In this document: one piece after another, positions 9,425 through 20,884 of the stretch
Layout: the number at the start of each line of letters is the position of its first letter
Position numbering within the stretch: position 1 is the stretch's first letter
Assembly (NCBI GenBank): GCA_934047225.1
Contig: CAKOHE010000103.1
Span: 248,001-312,000 of the forward strand
Reading direction: 5' to 3'
DNA length: 64,000 nt
Source of the DNA: Ypsolopha sequella
Lineage: Eukaryota; Arthropoda; Insecta; Lepidoptera; Ypsolophidae
Notes under the pieces: generated by a model
Told to the model about the DNA's origin: nothing
Seen by the model: only the letters and a program-made list of their open reading frames with translations
Databases searched by the model: none
Made by a program: the position numbers and the translations under genes

Positions 9425-10719
9425 CGTAGGGCGGCTGACATGTAATCTCCTTGGTCAGAAATATATACAAAAATAATGCTGGCTGATATGGATTTATATT
9501 CGTTTGTTATTCTATTTTCAAAATGTATTACATTCATTTGTTTATTGCATCACGTTTATTTGTCTCCTACAATTGTTTCGAACATGTCGGTAGAGAAAGT
9601 GAAAATGGATAAAATCGAGCAGCGTGCGGTGATTAAGTTTTTGACTAAAGAAGGGAATACGCCTTCGGAGATCAGACAACGTATGTTACGTGTGTTTGGC
9701 AGTTCGTGTTCTTCCGAATTTGTTATAAAGTTTTGGTCAAGGCAGTTTAAATTAGGTCGTGAGAGCCTCGAAGATGATCCTCGTAGCGGAAGACCAGTTT
9801 CGGCCGTCACCGATGAAAATGTAGCCAGGGTGAAAAAAATTATATTAGAGGACCGACGAGTGAAGCAGTGGGAGATAGCTAGAGATGTGGGCGTCAGTAA
9901 AGAGCGAGTCAATGAAATAATTCATGAGCATTTGAACATGTCCAAGGTTAGTGCACGTTGGGTCCCTAGAATGTTGACTGCATTTGACATGGAGAGGCGT
10001 GTCAAATGTTGCGAAGAGTTTTTGGACATGAGTCGAGGGAAAGAGGAAGAAATAATTTCTAGAATTGTAACATGTGATGAGACTTGGATTCGACAATGGG
10101 ACCCGGAAAGTAAGCAAGAGTCGTTACAGTGGAAAGTTAAGGATGAGAAGCCGCCTCGGAAATTCAAGGTCTGCCCATCGGCCGGTAAACTTATGGCTAC
10201 AATCTTTTGGGACACAGAAGGGATTTTGCTCATAGATTATTTACCGAAGAAAACTACAATGAATGCTGATTATTACTCAAACTTATTATATCAACTAAGA
10301 GAGACAATAAAAGAAAAACGGCGAGGTAAACTAAGCAAAGGAATTCTGATTTTGCACGATAACGCACCAGTGCATACCGCACGCACAACAAAGCTAGCAA
10401 TTAAAGACAATGGCTTCGAAACCATTGACCACCCCCCTTATAGTCCAGATCTAGCCCCCTGTGACTATTTTCTGTTTAGACTTCTCAAGAAAGACCTCAG
10501 GGGACGAAGGTTTATGACCGATGACGAAATGAAGGCAGCGGTTTCTGACTATTTTGACGACAAACCGAAAATATTTTTTTTTAATGGCTTAAATTCAATA
10601 TTTGAAAAATGTAATAAGTGCATTTTATTAGCAGGGGACTATATAGAAAAATAAAAATAAACTATCCAGTTACGTCTTTTCTTTCATAGTTAGGTAGATT
10701 ACTTTTCAGCCTCCCCTCG
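9425..10719 (+). mobile_element. mariner-family DNA transposon, apparently complete
   Basis: It is flanked by TA at 9423-9424 and 10720-10721. The imperfect terminal inverted repeats are about 28 bp: CGTAGGGCGGCTGACATG on the left and, read inward from the right, CGAGGGGAGGCTGAAAAG, both continuing TAATCT. The single ORF fills the interior. Its 1.3-kb length is normal for mariner. Confidence 0.9.
9584..10654 (+). CDS. mariner transposase (DD34D), intact
   Basis: The enzyme cuts and pastes the element between its terminal repeats at TA sites. The N-terminal half has paired helix-turn-helix regions linked by the GRP-type SGRP segment. It is followed by WVPRML, the counterpart of the WVPHxL motif. 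The catalytic domain shows the first Asp in CDETWI, the second in HDNAPVHTA and the third in SPDLAPCDYFLF. Exactly 34 residues lie between the second and third Asp, the classic mariner signature. The ORF is uninterrupted to TAA at 10652-10654. An upstream ATG at 9476 is in frame, but 9584 (or 9605) gives the usual length of about 350-356 residues. The intact frame suggests recent mobility. Whether it is active cannot be judged from sequence alone. Confidence 0.9.
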   Translation: MSVEKVKMDKIEQRAVIKFLTKEGNTPSEIRQRMLRVFGSSCSSEFVIKFWSRQFKLGRESLEDDPRSGRPVSAVTDENVARVKKIILEDRRVKQWEIARDVGVSKERVNEIIHEHLNMSKVSARWVPRMLTAFDMERRVKCCEEFLDMSRGKEEEIISRIVTCDETWIRQWDPESKQESLQWKVKDEKPPRKFKVCPSAGKLMATIFWDTEGILLIDYLPKKTTMNADYYSNLLYQLRETIKEKRRGKLSKGILILHDNAPVHTARTTKLAIKDNGFETIDHPPYSPDLAPCDYFLFRLLKKDLRGRRFMTDDEMKAAVSDYFDDKPKIFFFNGLNSIFEKCNKCILLAGDYIEK

Positions 10720-11109
10720 TACATACAACGTACAATTAACGCTTCAAATTTATTTATTCAGTACATGCACAATTAAAAATATACATTTCACCATTTTAAA
10801 ATACAATTGGCTCAAAAACCAGGCAAGCATATAGTCTACTCATGGTGTGCTGTTACAGCCCAAAAATACCAGGGTCTGTGGTAGGGCTAGTTGCATTCAC
10901 ATTATAAAATCGTCTAAAAGAGCGGTTTTGCGACATTAAAAACTTAATTTCTAATAATAAATGTATTTCTAATAAAAATATATTTCTAATAATAATAAAT
11001 TACTAATTATTAAATATAAACATATAAACATATAATTATTTGGTATAAATTATTCTTTAAAATATAATAAACAGTTATAAATAGCTATATATAGTTTACT
11101 TATATACTA
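10720..11109. other. AT-rich stretch, nothing recognised
   Basis: It contains simple AATAATAAAT-like low-complexity sequence at 10945-11060. There is no coding frame or recognisable repeat. Confidence 0.4.
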
Positions 11110-11273
11110 AAGCCGATTCTGAAGGCTTTAATTTTAGTTTTAGTGCTGTCAAAACTAAATTTTCTTCGATACAAAATAGTCCTTAAGAGTTAGGATTAGA
11201 AGCTAAATTTCTTTGGAAAATTTTAAGCTTTGACAGCACTAAAACTAAAATTAAAGCCTTCAGGATTGGCTTT
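11110..11273. mobile_element. MITE family A, copy 2
   Basis: It has the same length and layout as 6440-6603, with termini AGCCGATTCTGAAGGC and GCCTTCAGGATTGGCT. The inner block TTTTAGTGCTGTCAAAACT pairs with AGCACTAAAACTAAAATT. Confidence 0.8.
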
Positions 11274-11539
11274 AATACTATCATAAAAATCGTTATACTG
11301 CATGCTCATTAACTATTATTTAATTTTAAAATTTAGTCTCTTGCGCGCGTTTTATATATGTTGGTATGTAATATGTGGAGTATTGAATGAATCTTCTTTT
11401 TTCAAATCATTAGGCATCTTGTCAAATAATCGTGAAGCAATATATGAAAAATGCTTTTGCGCATTGGAGTTTTGTATTTTTTAATAGTAGTACTATTGGT
11501 ATTAAGTCTTGGACGAATAAACCAGTATTAAGTGGCATA

Positions 11540-11802
11540 TACAACGTAACAGAAAAGTGTAACCATATTTGATGAGCTGATTCAGTCAATTATATAGAAC
11601 AACTTTTACTATGAAACAAAACCAGTATCTCGAAAAAAAAATTTACTATTTCATAGAAAAATGCAATGCCGCTCGGCCGAAATCTATGGAAGGGCAGATT
11701 TTTTTTTTGAGATTTCTGTTTTGGCTCCATTGTAAAAGTTGTTCTATACCATCGACTGAATAAGCTCTTCAAATATGGTAACACCTTTCTGTTACACGTT
11801 GT
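11540..11802. mobile_element. Foldback MITE family B, copy 1
   Basis: The outer arms are TACAACGTAACAGAAAAG and TTTCTGTTACACGTTGTA. The inner arms carry AGAACAACTTTTACTATG / CATTGTAAAAGTTGTTCT. The arms are over 100 nt on each side with a short centre. Other copies are at 13941, 46865 and 53680. Confidence 0.8.
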
Positions 11803-12517
11803 ATTTTATGTGCTTACTGAAGTATACTAATAATTGCAAAATATATAGTTGTCTCGGTGTCATGACTTTGGAAATATCATAAATTGCCTCTGTTGGGAAC
11901 GGTCTTTGTTTCTGGTAAATAATTTTTAAATTTTGCTTTTGGGCTACTTCTAGCTTTTTTAATATAGTGGAACCACAACTACCCCGGGCAATAATACTAT
12001 ACATCATTAAAGACTGTGTTAATGCTTAATAGATAGACATGATAGTTTTTTTATCAACAATATTTCTTAGATCTAGATAAGTGAATGCTATTACTTGTTT
12101 TTTTCTGGAAGTAATTTTGTCTACATGTAAGTTCCAGCGCAGGTGTTCGTCTACTTCCACCCCAAAGTATCAAGTTGAGGAAGTTTTTAATGGTTTTGCA
12201 GTTGCAAATATCACTCTATCAGTACATCCATGAATTTTTATTGATATATCGTGCTTTGGTAGTCATGCTTTTATGACAGCAAAACAGATGTAGTTTGTCT
12301 TACCCTCATTTAAGATTAACAAATTGTGGTCGTACCATGTTTTAGCTTCCCGGAGACCATTAGAAACACGATTAGATACCTTTTTCCAAGTGTCACCGAC
12401 AAAATAAATCACTGTGTCATCCGCAAAACAGGTAACATTACAATAAGTAGGTTGTAACAAGAAACAAAAATCATTGATATACAGATTGAGTAAGATAGGG
12501 CCAAGCACAAGCATCAA
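11792..12517 (-). pseudogene. Jockey/CR1-like LINE reverse-transcriptase relic
   Basis: Reading the minus strand from 12517, the frame contains VLGPILLNLYINDF and CFADDTVIYFVG, which carries the (F/Y)ADD catalytic motif of non-LTR reverse transcriptase. Further on come DEHLRWNLHVDKI and YLDLRNIVDKKT. The C-terminal segment has LKKLEVAQKQNLKIIY and MTPRQLYILQLL. The order matches jockey/CR1-group ORF2 C-terminal halves. Stop codons between the pieces (near 12030) and a missing N-terminal half show it is dead. The 3' end overlaps the edge of the family B MITE. Confidence 0.8.
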
Positions 12518-13940
12518 TTTTGAGATTAAGTTAATTTTGGTTACAATAATATTTTATTAATACAATGTATGACTAGTTGCTACTTATTTACTAGCCAGCG
12601 CAGCAGTATGAATTAATTTCGTCTTCACAAACTAACAATTTCTTCAAGTATTCTGTGGTAAAAGCACCGGGGCATAGCTATCGCAAAAGAAAACTTTAGT
12701 TTTTGACTATTTCAGTCGGAATTCGTCCAACGTAACTTGGACTTCTATTGCTATATTTTTTCGATACGTAAAGTTTTTAGCGTCCCTGTTACTCCATATG
12801 CGAAAAAACCCTCAGTGCGAGTGGGAAGGATTCGTGGAAAAGTAGCAGTCGGTTTTTTATTAATATAAAATGTACTAAGCTATTTTCTCGAAAACATTTT
12901 CAAAGAGACTTTACAAAAACATAATATCCACATTTTGAATGCAATTTCACTATGAAATTAGTTAGGATTTCAGAATAACAGGAAAAATAAAACAATTTAG
13001 AGGTCTTATCGGAATTAAATTCTATCGAGAAAATTTCATCCAATCGCGTTTTCCTTCAGTGAGAATCTTAATCAAATACTCAATAAACATTTACCCAAAA
13101 ATGAAATACGTAGATGACGTTATAGTGGAGTAAATGGATTTGAAAAAACCCCATTTTTTTTGGTATCGCGTTAAGCCTTAAATGCATGATCTTATTTTTG
13201 TATGAAATTGTGATAGAAAAAAAATATTAAAAAAATTTTTTTTTATTAATAGGGGTTTTTACAAACAGTTTTATAAAGTTTTAATTCTTCTTCTTTTTAC
13301 CTAACAGTACTTGTAAAGTACTCTCTTGACTGTAATATCATAAGACTATAAAATATATGTAAGCAGAATATTTTTTAGATTATTTTCCAAAAGCTCTCTT
13401 TACCAATTCTCCCGTCAAAATGCGAGAAAATACAAAAAAAAAACAAAGAAAAATTAATTAATTTTAAAATATACAAAAAAATAAAAGCTGTAGCTAAAAA
13501 TATTTTTAGCTCATATAATCATATAATTATAATTTTTTACATAAAATTATTTAAATAATAAATAAAAAACCTTTGTGCCGTTTTCGACACAAGATACATT
13601 TAGGCGAAGTTTTGCAGCTACATATCTATAAATTAGAATTACACTTAGCTCGCTTAGCGGTTATGCAATTGAATACCTGCTAAGTAAATAAAATAAAGGT
13701 CGATAGATGAATAGGTAATAATCTTTGTTTAAATCCGTGGCAGTAATGAACAGTGCTAAGACGATGACAGCATCATCGTAATTTTATCTCTATATCCTAC
13801 GTAAATCACGATAAATATTGGTTAGTAAATATATTGTTAATAAATATAATTTTGTCTCTTACAAGCTTTTTATTTTGTAAACGTACACCGTGAAATTAAA
13901 GTGGTTTCGGAAACGAAAACTGGTGGTAGTTTAGGTACTC
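12518..13940. other. AT-rich intergenic stretch
   Basis: No coding frame. Long A/T runs occur at 13210-13250 and 13430-13570. No terminal repeats were recognised. Confidence 0.4.
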
Positions 13941-14514
13941 GTCGATACGAACAACTTTTACTATGGAGCCAAAGCTAAAATCGAAAAAAAGAAGTCATCT
14001 GTTTTATAAATTTTGGTCGGATAGTTATATATAAGGCTGCCATCATCTAAATTGCCGACGGAGGACAAAAACTTAAAAAACCCCGGACATTTAGGTGAAA
14101 TTGAGGTTTTTCCCCGGACACGCCTATAAAAAAAAATATTTCATTTTCAAAAAAAAAGTCTTCATAAAACATTTTTCATTAAATATTAATTATATGGAGT
14201 TGGCTTCGGTTTACGAACGAATGAATTTTTGCTTAGATTGGTTTTTATTTATTTATTATAGTTCAATTAATTGTGGTCACCCCTGACACTTACAGTGTCC
14301 GGGTTTTACCCGGATCTTTTTCCAAATCCTCCCCCGGACGCCCTCCAAACTAGGACAAATCCGGGGAAACCGGATATTATAATATGTAACTTGCCTATGG
14401 AACAGCTGATTTTTTTTCGCGATTTAAGTTTCAGCTCCATACTAAAAGTTGTTCGTATTGACTGAATAAGCTCTTCAAATATGGTTACACCCACTTTTCT
14501 GTTACACGTTGTAT
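13941..14514. mobile_element. Foldback MITE family B, copy 2, with internal insertion
   Basis: The left arm CGAACAACTTTTACTATGG (13948 on) pairs with ACTAAAAGTTGTTCG near 14455. The right side continues to TTACACGTTGTATA. The centre is enlarged by about 300 bp of foreign sequence (about 14035-14380), which contains repeated CCCCGGACA and TCCGGGG blocks. The left outer arm is missing. Confidence 0.7.
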
Positions 14515-14762
14515 AGAGTGAAATTTAATTAACCGCCTGAATTCATACTGGTGACTCGGTTAGTGATCAGGAACAATGTTTAATGACCCATGAGGACAAA
14601 TTAAAAAAAAAAACGTTTTGCTCCTATACTGGGATTTGTATTTGAACTATTCCAGTGTAAATGGAAACAATTTTTTTTTTTATGATTTCGGAAGAAAGGA
14701 TCATTGAACCTTGTTCCTGATCACTAACCAAGTCTCGGTTGATTAAATTTCACTTTGTATAA
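14514..14762. mobile_element. Foldback MITE family C, copy 1
   Basis: The arms are AGTGAAATTTAATTAACCG / GGTTGATTAAATTTCACT, then TTAGTGATCAGGAACAA / TTGTTCCTGATCACTAA. Non-coding. A closely related copy is at 17265. Confidence 0.8.
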
Positions 14763-15212
14763 GAAATGATGTCCTTTAAAAGGGCGAAAAGTGCTCAGTC
14801 GGAATAATAGACGTAACTTTTTCATTTCGATTCCGGAGTATCTTTTAAAAGGGGTAACGAACGATCCTCTTCAATTTCAGTACAAACTTTAAATGTTGCA
14901 TTATAGTTCAAAAATACTTTTCTGGAAGAGCGACCCTTCTCTGTCATAAATGGTACGGGATCTATAACTTTCAGACACATTTTCAGCAACCGCGAAATTT
15001 CCACGTCTCCGGATGTATGTCGGCGAAGTTTGAAGCGAAACCTCTTTGCTTATCACAACAAGCGAACACAACAAAAATAAATATTAGGTCCTTACATATG
15101 AAATTGGCGTTTTGTATAGAGAATTTGAAGGAAACTCAATTTTCAGTACTAACATTTTTGCATTTTTTTTAGGAATGACATATACAAATTTTAATTATTG
15201 ATTCTGTATTCT
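14763..15212. other. Non-coding stretch, nothing recognised
   Basis: No convincing coding frame. A 60-codon minus-strand open frame at 14822-15004 has no recognisable features. Confidence 0.35.
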
Positions 15213-15480
15213 CTATTGCATGGGAAAACTTAAAGCTAACAGACAATATAAAGGAATACAAACACAAGTATTAACCTTAATGATGATAATAATAATATTA
15301 ATCATAATACACGAAACACACACGAAAATATAAACATAAACAAAATTACAGTGAAAAAAGATGCACATTGGCGAGCTTATCTCTAAACAGAGATTTCTTA
15401 CAGCAAAACCAACATAATAGAAAAAAGTTACATAAACGAAGTAATTATACACGTGTACACAGAGAAGAAAAACATACAAA
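15213..15480 (-). repeat. CR1-like LINE 3' end (minus strand), copy 1
   Basis: It contains GGCGAGCTTATCTCTAAACA / GAGATTTCTTACAGCAA, the same block as 21440-21475. On the minus strand this reads as the untranslated end of a CR1-type LINE followed by its A/T-rich tail. The element is 5'-truncated, so no reverse transcriptase is present. Confidence 0.6.
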
Positions 15481-16324
15481 GAATTAAACAAGGACCCATA
15501 AGGCTAATTAAAAGATAAAAATATATATCAATAGTTACTATAAATACAATCTATAAAATATTATAAAAATACAAAGTGTGTAATGACATAATTATATATA
15601 ATATTTACCGATTCAAATCTTATAATTTATTTTGTTTATGAATGCGACAACATTAAGCTAACAGCAACATTAATTTAATTTTTGAAAAGTGTCAGCCGTA
15701 AAAAAATATTACGATTCTTATCATGGAAATGGATGGCATTTAGGACGAACTGTTTTTGAACATGTAATTTTAGTTATCAAACTGAAAATAAAAACTAAAT
15801 TTAATACGTACGTAATTATTGAAATCAAGTTTCTAACAAAAAACAAAAAATGGAAATAGCTATAGAATTACAAGAATTATGAACTCATGAATCTATAAGA
15901 AAATTTCGCCAATTTCAGAGGTAAGCACCCAAAATGTATGTTTTTTGTCGCAACGGTATTTTGGCCTTGACCGATCATCTGGATATTCGTTGAGGGATCG
16001 AGCACTTGCGAGTTCATATAAGTTACAACGTCCTTGAGGTCATCGCAGTTTACAGTTGTGTGCTCCGCCGTACGCACGACCACCGCCGCGGTGTCCTAAA
16101 TATATACAGCACGCGCTCCGGAACTATAAAGTTCTCGAATTATATAGTTACCAGATTGTTTAAACAATTTAAAAATATATTGAAGTGAAAACCCTAAAAA
16201 GTGGATCCGGAAATGTGACAAGTTACAATTAAATACTCATTATTATACCAAAGGTAATTTATCAATATTATTGACAAAATAATAAAGGCTATTAAAAAAA
16301 ACAATATAGAAATAGTTTCTATAT
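15481..16324. other. AT-rich intergenic stretch
   Basis: Nothing coding is recognised. Overlapping 60- and 68-codon frames at 15877-16188 have no family features. Confidence 0.35.
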
Positions 16325-16440
16325 TTAAAAACTTGGCGATTATCCATCAGAGACCTGGATAAGCGAGAGGTGCTGGATTCGAGTCCCGGTTCAGAGCTCC
16401 TCGAGCCAGATTTACTTTTCTTTCTGCGTTTCCTTAAACT
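16325..16440 (+). repeat. tRNA-related SINE fragment
   Basis: GAGAGGTGCTGGATTCGAGTCCCGG contains a tRNA B-box-like motif (GGATTCGAGTCC). It is followed by GGTTCAGAGCTCCTC and CAGATTTACTTTTCTTTC. The same tail forms the arms of the palindromes at 48874 and 51391, so this is the single-copy form of that family. Confidence 0.6.
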
Positions 16441-17264
16441 TAAAAATCAGACTTAAAAGTCAGTGCAATGAAAAACGCTAAAAATTATATTTAAATAATC
16501 GAACATACTTAATAACTTTGCAAAAAGTTCGAGCTCACCAGCAACTTCGAACTTTTCCTTATAGCTTCATAAAATCGTGAAAAATAACATCAGGAAAACC
16601 TTTTAGTTGTTAACTGAACTTCCTCATTCTTTAATCTTTGCTATAACGAAACGAGAAACTTTCCTAACCTTATTAAAAAAAACTCCTTTCAGGCACTACA
16701 ACCTCATTACACAAAAACTCCTTTCAGACACTACAACCTTATTACAAGAACGGATTTAAAACAAAAACTTGAAAATATGGTTCTTGCAGAATTAACCAAA
16801 GTTCCTTATAAAGCTGGTTTCTAAATTTGGTTGGCATTTAATATATTAAATGGATTCCATTGCTCAATAACCACATGTTCGTATACGATAAACAAGTCTA
16901 ACGAGCGAGTATAGTTGCTATTTCTACTAAAGTTTACAAATAAGTCGCAACGGGACATTCTAAGTGCTACTCTCTTCATATGAAATAGCTCTTACTTGAT
17001 TACATTTTGTCCAGGACTATTTTTCAGATGGATTTTATGTGACTAGCCTTCCGCCCGCGGCTCCGACCGCGTTTATTCAATCTTCGCTCCGTTTTAGGCT
17101 TGGCGTTTATTTAATCAACATCCTTTATAGCCTATAAGTCAATACCAGGTTCACTACGATGATAAGAAAAGAAAACATCCAAATCCGTCGAGTGTTTCAG
17201 ACAGACAGACAGAAAAAAAAAACAAAAAATGGTGGCCTCGGTACAATCATGACCTTTTTATTCT
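16441..17264. other. Non-coding stretch
   Basis: It includes a short direct duplication at 16680-16745 (ACTCCTTTCAG..CACTACAACC, twice) and a fragment at 17040-17220 resembling a repeat end with CAGACAGACAG. No gene is seen. Confidence 0.4.
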
Positions 17265-17513
17265 ATTGTATATATAAAGTGAAATTTAATCAACCGCCCG
17301 AATTCATACTGGAGACTCGATTAGTGATAAGAAACAGGTGAAATTCGAAAAAAAAAATTTATTCCTGCAGGAATTGTATTTGTACTTTGTACACATGGGA
17401 ACAAATTTTTTTTTATGATATCAAAAAAAGTATCATTGAACCTTTGTTCCTGAACACTGACCGAATCTCCAATATGAATTCAGATATTTGATTACATTTC
17501 ACCTGATATACCT
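17265..17513. mobile_element. Foldback MITE family C, copy 2
   Basis: Arms AAGTGAAATTTAATCAACCG and the reverse-complement-like TTGATTACATTTCACC, with inner ATTCATACTGGAGACTCG / CGAATCTCCAATATGAAT. Non-coding. Confidence 0.8.
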
Positions 17514-17864
17514 ACATTTGTGTGGATTTTATATTTATTTTGTGCATTAGCCCGTCCTGAATTTAATCTCGGTCCTCGGCAACAATTTCGCCGAAACATT
17601 TTACTGCTCAGCTACCCAATTTGACACACAAATATAATATATAAACACACACGGTCACTGTTCAGTGTTAAGATCATATTGTTCACAGTTTAAAATAACA
17701 CATACTAAGAATTCCCCTAGAAGTTACAGAGAAAACCGTACTAAAATCGGTTTTGTGTTTTTCTAGTTAAAACAGACAAACAAACCGACGTACCGACGTT
17801 GCATTAGACATGTAAAACATATGAGATTACACAAATTAAAATTAGGTAAAGCAGCGATAAAGCA
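17514..17864. other. Non-coding stretch
   Basis: Repeat-like fragments such as CAGACAAACAAACCGACGTA occur, but no element boundary is recognised. Confidence 0.35.
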
Positions 17865-17865
17865 G

Positions 17866-18250
17866 CGGTAGCTCAAGGGTGGAACGCTGGCCTCTCAAGC
17901 TGATATTCAGAGTCCCAAAGTTCGAACTCGAATCGAACTAAGCCGAGTTATTTCCATACTATTTGACACTTGGGAGTGCTGAACTCTAGCTCAAAGACAA
18001 CTGTGAATACAAGCCTTAATCTTGAGATCCAAGGCATGCCCCAATGAGTTTTTCGAAATTTATGTGCATAGTATTTGTTCTTACTTACCACTTACAGAAC
18101 GGTGAAGGAAAATATAGTAAGGAAACCTGCATGCCCTTAGATGCGTGTATTTGTGCCCGAAGTACGGCGATAGGGCTCACCACCCATCACGTAGGGACGT
18201 AATAATCTTTGGTGAAACGCGGGTGTACCGAGTGTCGACTAAGACTTGCA
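17866..18250 (+). repeat. tRNA-derived lepidopteran SINE
   Basis: The head has an A-box-like GGTAGCTCAAGGGTGG and a B-box-like AGTTCGAACTC. The body carries TCGAAATTTATGTGCATAG and GGTGAAGGAAAATATAGTAA / GGAAACCTGCATGCC. This tail is a hallmark of abundant moth and butterfly SINEs and supports the taxonomic call. RNA polymerase III would be the expected promoter user. There is no coding capacity. Confidence 0.75.
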
Positions 18251-18594
18251 TTTCACAGTTTACACGCGGAACACCTCTGACATTTCATGTCGTGACGATA
18301 TATATACATTTATAGTGACTCCAAGCACTAGTTCTAAGTTTAAAATTTCTGTTAAATTTGGATAAACTTTTTGATTTTGTTTTTTTTTTTTGATTGTATA
18401 TACTCGTATAATTAGGTATTATAAAGAAGTAATTTCTTCATAGAAAAAGTCTCAATAGGGACTGGCCTGAGTCGAATGTGTCGATCATCCATACAGTCAA
18501 TTTCGCGCAAACATGTGGTTGATACGTGAGCGGCATTCGGGAAAACCGTTAACGTACTTTTGTACGTTGTTACTTAGTACTAGCACAAATAATA
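18251..18594. other. Non-coding stretch
   Basis: AT-rich, with no recognised feature. Confidence 0.35.
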
Positions 18595-19033
18595 TACAGG
18601 GTGATTGGTAATTCGACCTATTCCTTTAAAACGTTATACAAGAGATCATTTCCAACGCATTAAGTCCTATCAACTAGTCGTCGAAAATGAATGGTCTCCG
18701 AGTTACGAAGGTTTTTATATTATTTTTCAAACTTTCAGACTATTAACCAAAAATAAATAATTTATAAATAACTATTCCTCTCTCAGCACTTATTTATTAT
18801 ATTTCTGATCAATGAAAGATGAGTGATCATTTATAAAAAAAATACGTGCCCCGAATTCCCATAATCTCAGAATTAAAAGGTCTTAAGTGGAAATAAAACC
18901 TTTTTTATTTTGTAATTTTTGAAATACCGACGTATTTTACTTTAAAAATAATATCATTTTCGACCCCTAGTTGATAGGCATTATTTGTTGGAAATGATCC
19001 CTAGTATAGGTCGAATTACCAATCACTCTGTAT
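18595..19033. mobile_element. Foldback MITE with TACAGGGTGATTGG termini
   Basis: Left TACAGGGTGATTGGTAATTC and right GAATTACCAATCACTCTGTA are inverted repeats, with a second paired block GGAAATGATC / GATCATTTCC inside. A TA-type end suggests a Tc1/mariner-like mobiliser. It is 439 bp and non-coding. Confidence 0.8.
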
Positions 19034-19712
19034 AAGTAGTACTGACACAAGTACCTATATACAAGTGACGTTAATTTATACAGCCAATTTATACCGACCT
19101 GTAATATGTAATATGTTCGTATTTACAAACCGTAAAATATTTTTACAAATAAAAGAAATACTATTAATAAAATACACAAAAACTAACAATATTTACAGTC
19201 TATATTATATTACAGTAAAAATTAACCTAAATTAACCAGCTACAGTAATAAACTTAAAACATACTTAATACAAAAGTGCCCATATATATATTTATGAATA
19301 TATAAAAAACAAATAAGTTATGAAAAATATTTAAAGTTCCTCTATTTTTAAGTTACATTGTATAAGTATACCCTCCCTATTTGCTGTGCCTAGTAAAAGG
19401 CAACTACCTAAGTTGTAGGATCCTTATTTTTATTTCTATCATTTTTGCAATAAACGTTTGAGTTTCAGTTTGAGTTTGAGTAATTATCTGAATCTGATGT
19501 ATATTTATATTACATAAATAAATATATTTCATTTCTTCATACTGAAGACAGAGTAAGTGCTCAGTATCAATGTTCGATGACCGTTTTTGTGAAAATTTTA
19601 CAATTATTTTTTTGTGTTCCCAACAAACGTGAGCCCAGACAATTACTGTGGGAATACATACGAGTACATACTATATGTACAGTACATACTTTACATACTA
19701 AAGTCGGGCTAG
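19034..19712. other. Non-coding stretch with LINE tail and MITE fragment
   Basis: At 19440-19490 an AATAAACG followed by GAGTTTCAGTTTGAGTTTGA microsatellite looks like a plus-strand LINE 3' tail. At 19543-19610, TCATACTGAAGACAGAGTAA is a single arm of the foldback family D found at 57195. No gene is seen. Confidence 0.45.
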
Positions 19713-19775
19713 ATTTCGTCGTAGAAATGCCATTAGCTAGACTCTAGCTAGTTATAGGTATTTCTACGACGAAAT
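19713..19775. repeat. 63-nt near-perfect hairpin
   Basis: ATTTCGTCGTAGAAAT at 19713 pairs with ATTTCTACGACGAAAT ending at 19775, and GCTAGA pairs with TCTAGC near the loop. A 4-nt bulge is the main defect. It is the size of a small pre-miRNA stem but could equally be a tiny MITE. Confidence 0.6.
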
Positions 19776-20591
19776 ACCGTGAACTCGGAAATATTTTATG
19801 TCTAATAAATAATCCATGGAGGGTACTTATTTCTTGCCATAAAACGATCACAAGAGCCCTGCAGAAAATAAAATTCCCCCACAGCTGAGATTTAAGGCGC
19901 GTCTTCCCAGCATCATCCGAAAATCAATCTATGGATAAAGTTATTTCCCTTAAACGGTATTTTTATTTAAAAATATATACTTTTTGTTAGTTAAACTATA
20001 AAGGACAACTTTATTTTAGGAAATTATTTTCGCGTATAAGAAACAGCATGAATATGTATATAGTTCAAATTCAAGCTGTTTTTAGACTAAAATTAAGTAA
20101 AATTGGTTAATTCTTTGAAACCACTAATGGTATTTTTATGGTTCTTGTACTAAAATACAAGGAATATATTGGTTATAAAAATGATTTATGGAATTATTAT
20201 TTATAAAAGTATTATTTACGCCGTAATTCAATGTGCGCTGATATGAACGTATTTCAATAAAGTTTCTGTCGATAATATTGTACCGACACAGAGTTGACAA
20301 AATTCGATCGAATATCGTTCGGTCGTATATCCATCTTTGCCACACTCAGAGATGGACGTATGGTCGAACGATACACGATCGACTGAATCTTTTTGGGAGT
20401 GCCGGGCTAGGTCAACTCAAGGTCGTTGGCGGCTACCTGCCCCTTAATAGTCTGGGACAATTGTCGTCATTATTTCCTACTTACTTATTCTAGCCGTCGT
20501 TCGTACCTTCTACAAATAAATGAGCACGGTTTCGAAAAGTCAACGTCCCTTTTCATATTAATGGTTTACCATGTAAGCGCCCTAAGAGTTT
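19776..20591. other. Non-coding stretch
   Basis: At 20300-20390 an imperfect inverted repeat (CGAACGATAC versus GAATATCGTTCGGTCG) is present. Nothing coding is recognised. Confidence 0.35.
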
Positions 20592-20884
20592 TTTTATTTT
20601 GTTAGGAAACATCACCTAATTTTTTTTATTTTGTGCACTTGATTAGGAAACATCATCTAATTTTTTTATTTTGTGCACTTGATTAGGAAAGATTATCAAT
20701 TTTTTTTTATTTTATGCACTTGATTAGGAAACAACATCTATTTTTTTTTATTTTGTGCACTTGATTAGGAAACATTATCTTGGTTTTTTTTATTTTGTGC
20801 ACCTGATTATGAAACATCATCTACTTATTTTTTTTTTATTTTGTGCACTTGATTAGGAAACATTATCTAAATTTTTATTTCGTA
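20592..20884 (+). repeat. Minisatellite, about 6-7 units of 56-60 bp
   Basis: The unit reads roughly TTTTATTTTGTGCACTTGATTAGG followed by AAACATCATCTA and a poly-T run whose length varies between units. The first unit is truncated and the last fades at 20884. Confidence 0.85.

Noticed and set aside
9556..10233. Minus-strand ORFs of 90-118 codons
   Set aside because: Shadows of the mariner transposase frame on the other strand.
15213..15491. 92-codon minus-strand hydrophobic ORF
   Set aside because: Driven by AT-rich LINE-tail sequence. Low-complexity poly-Ile and repeated Val/Tyr/Phe are not a real protein signal.
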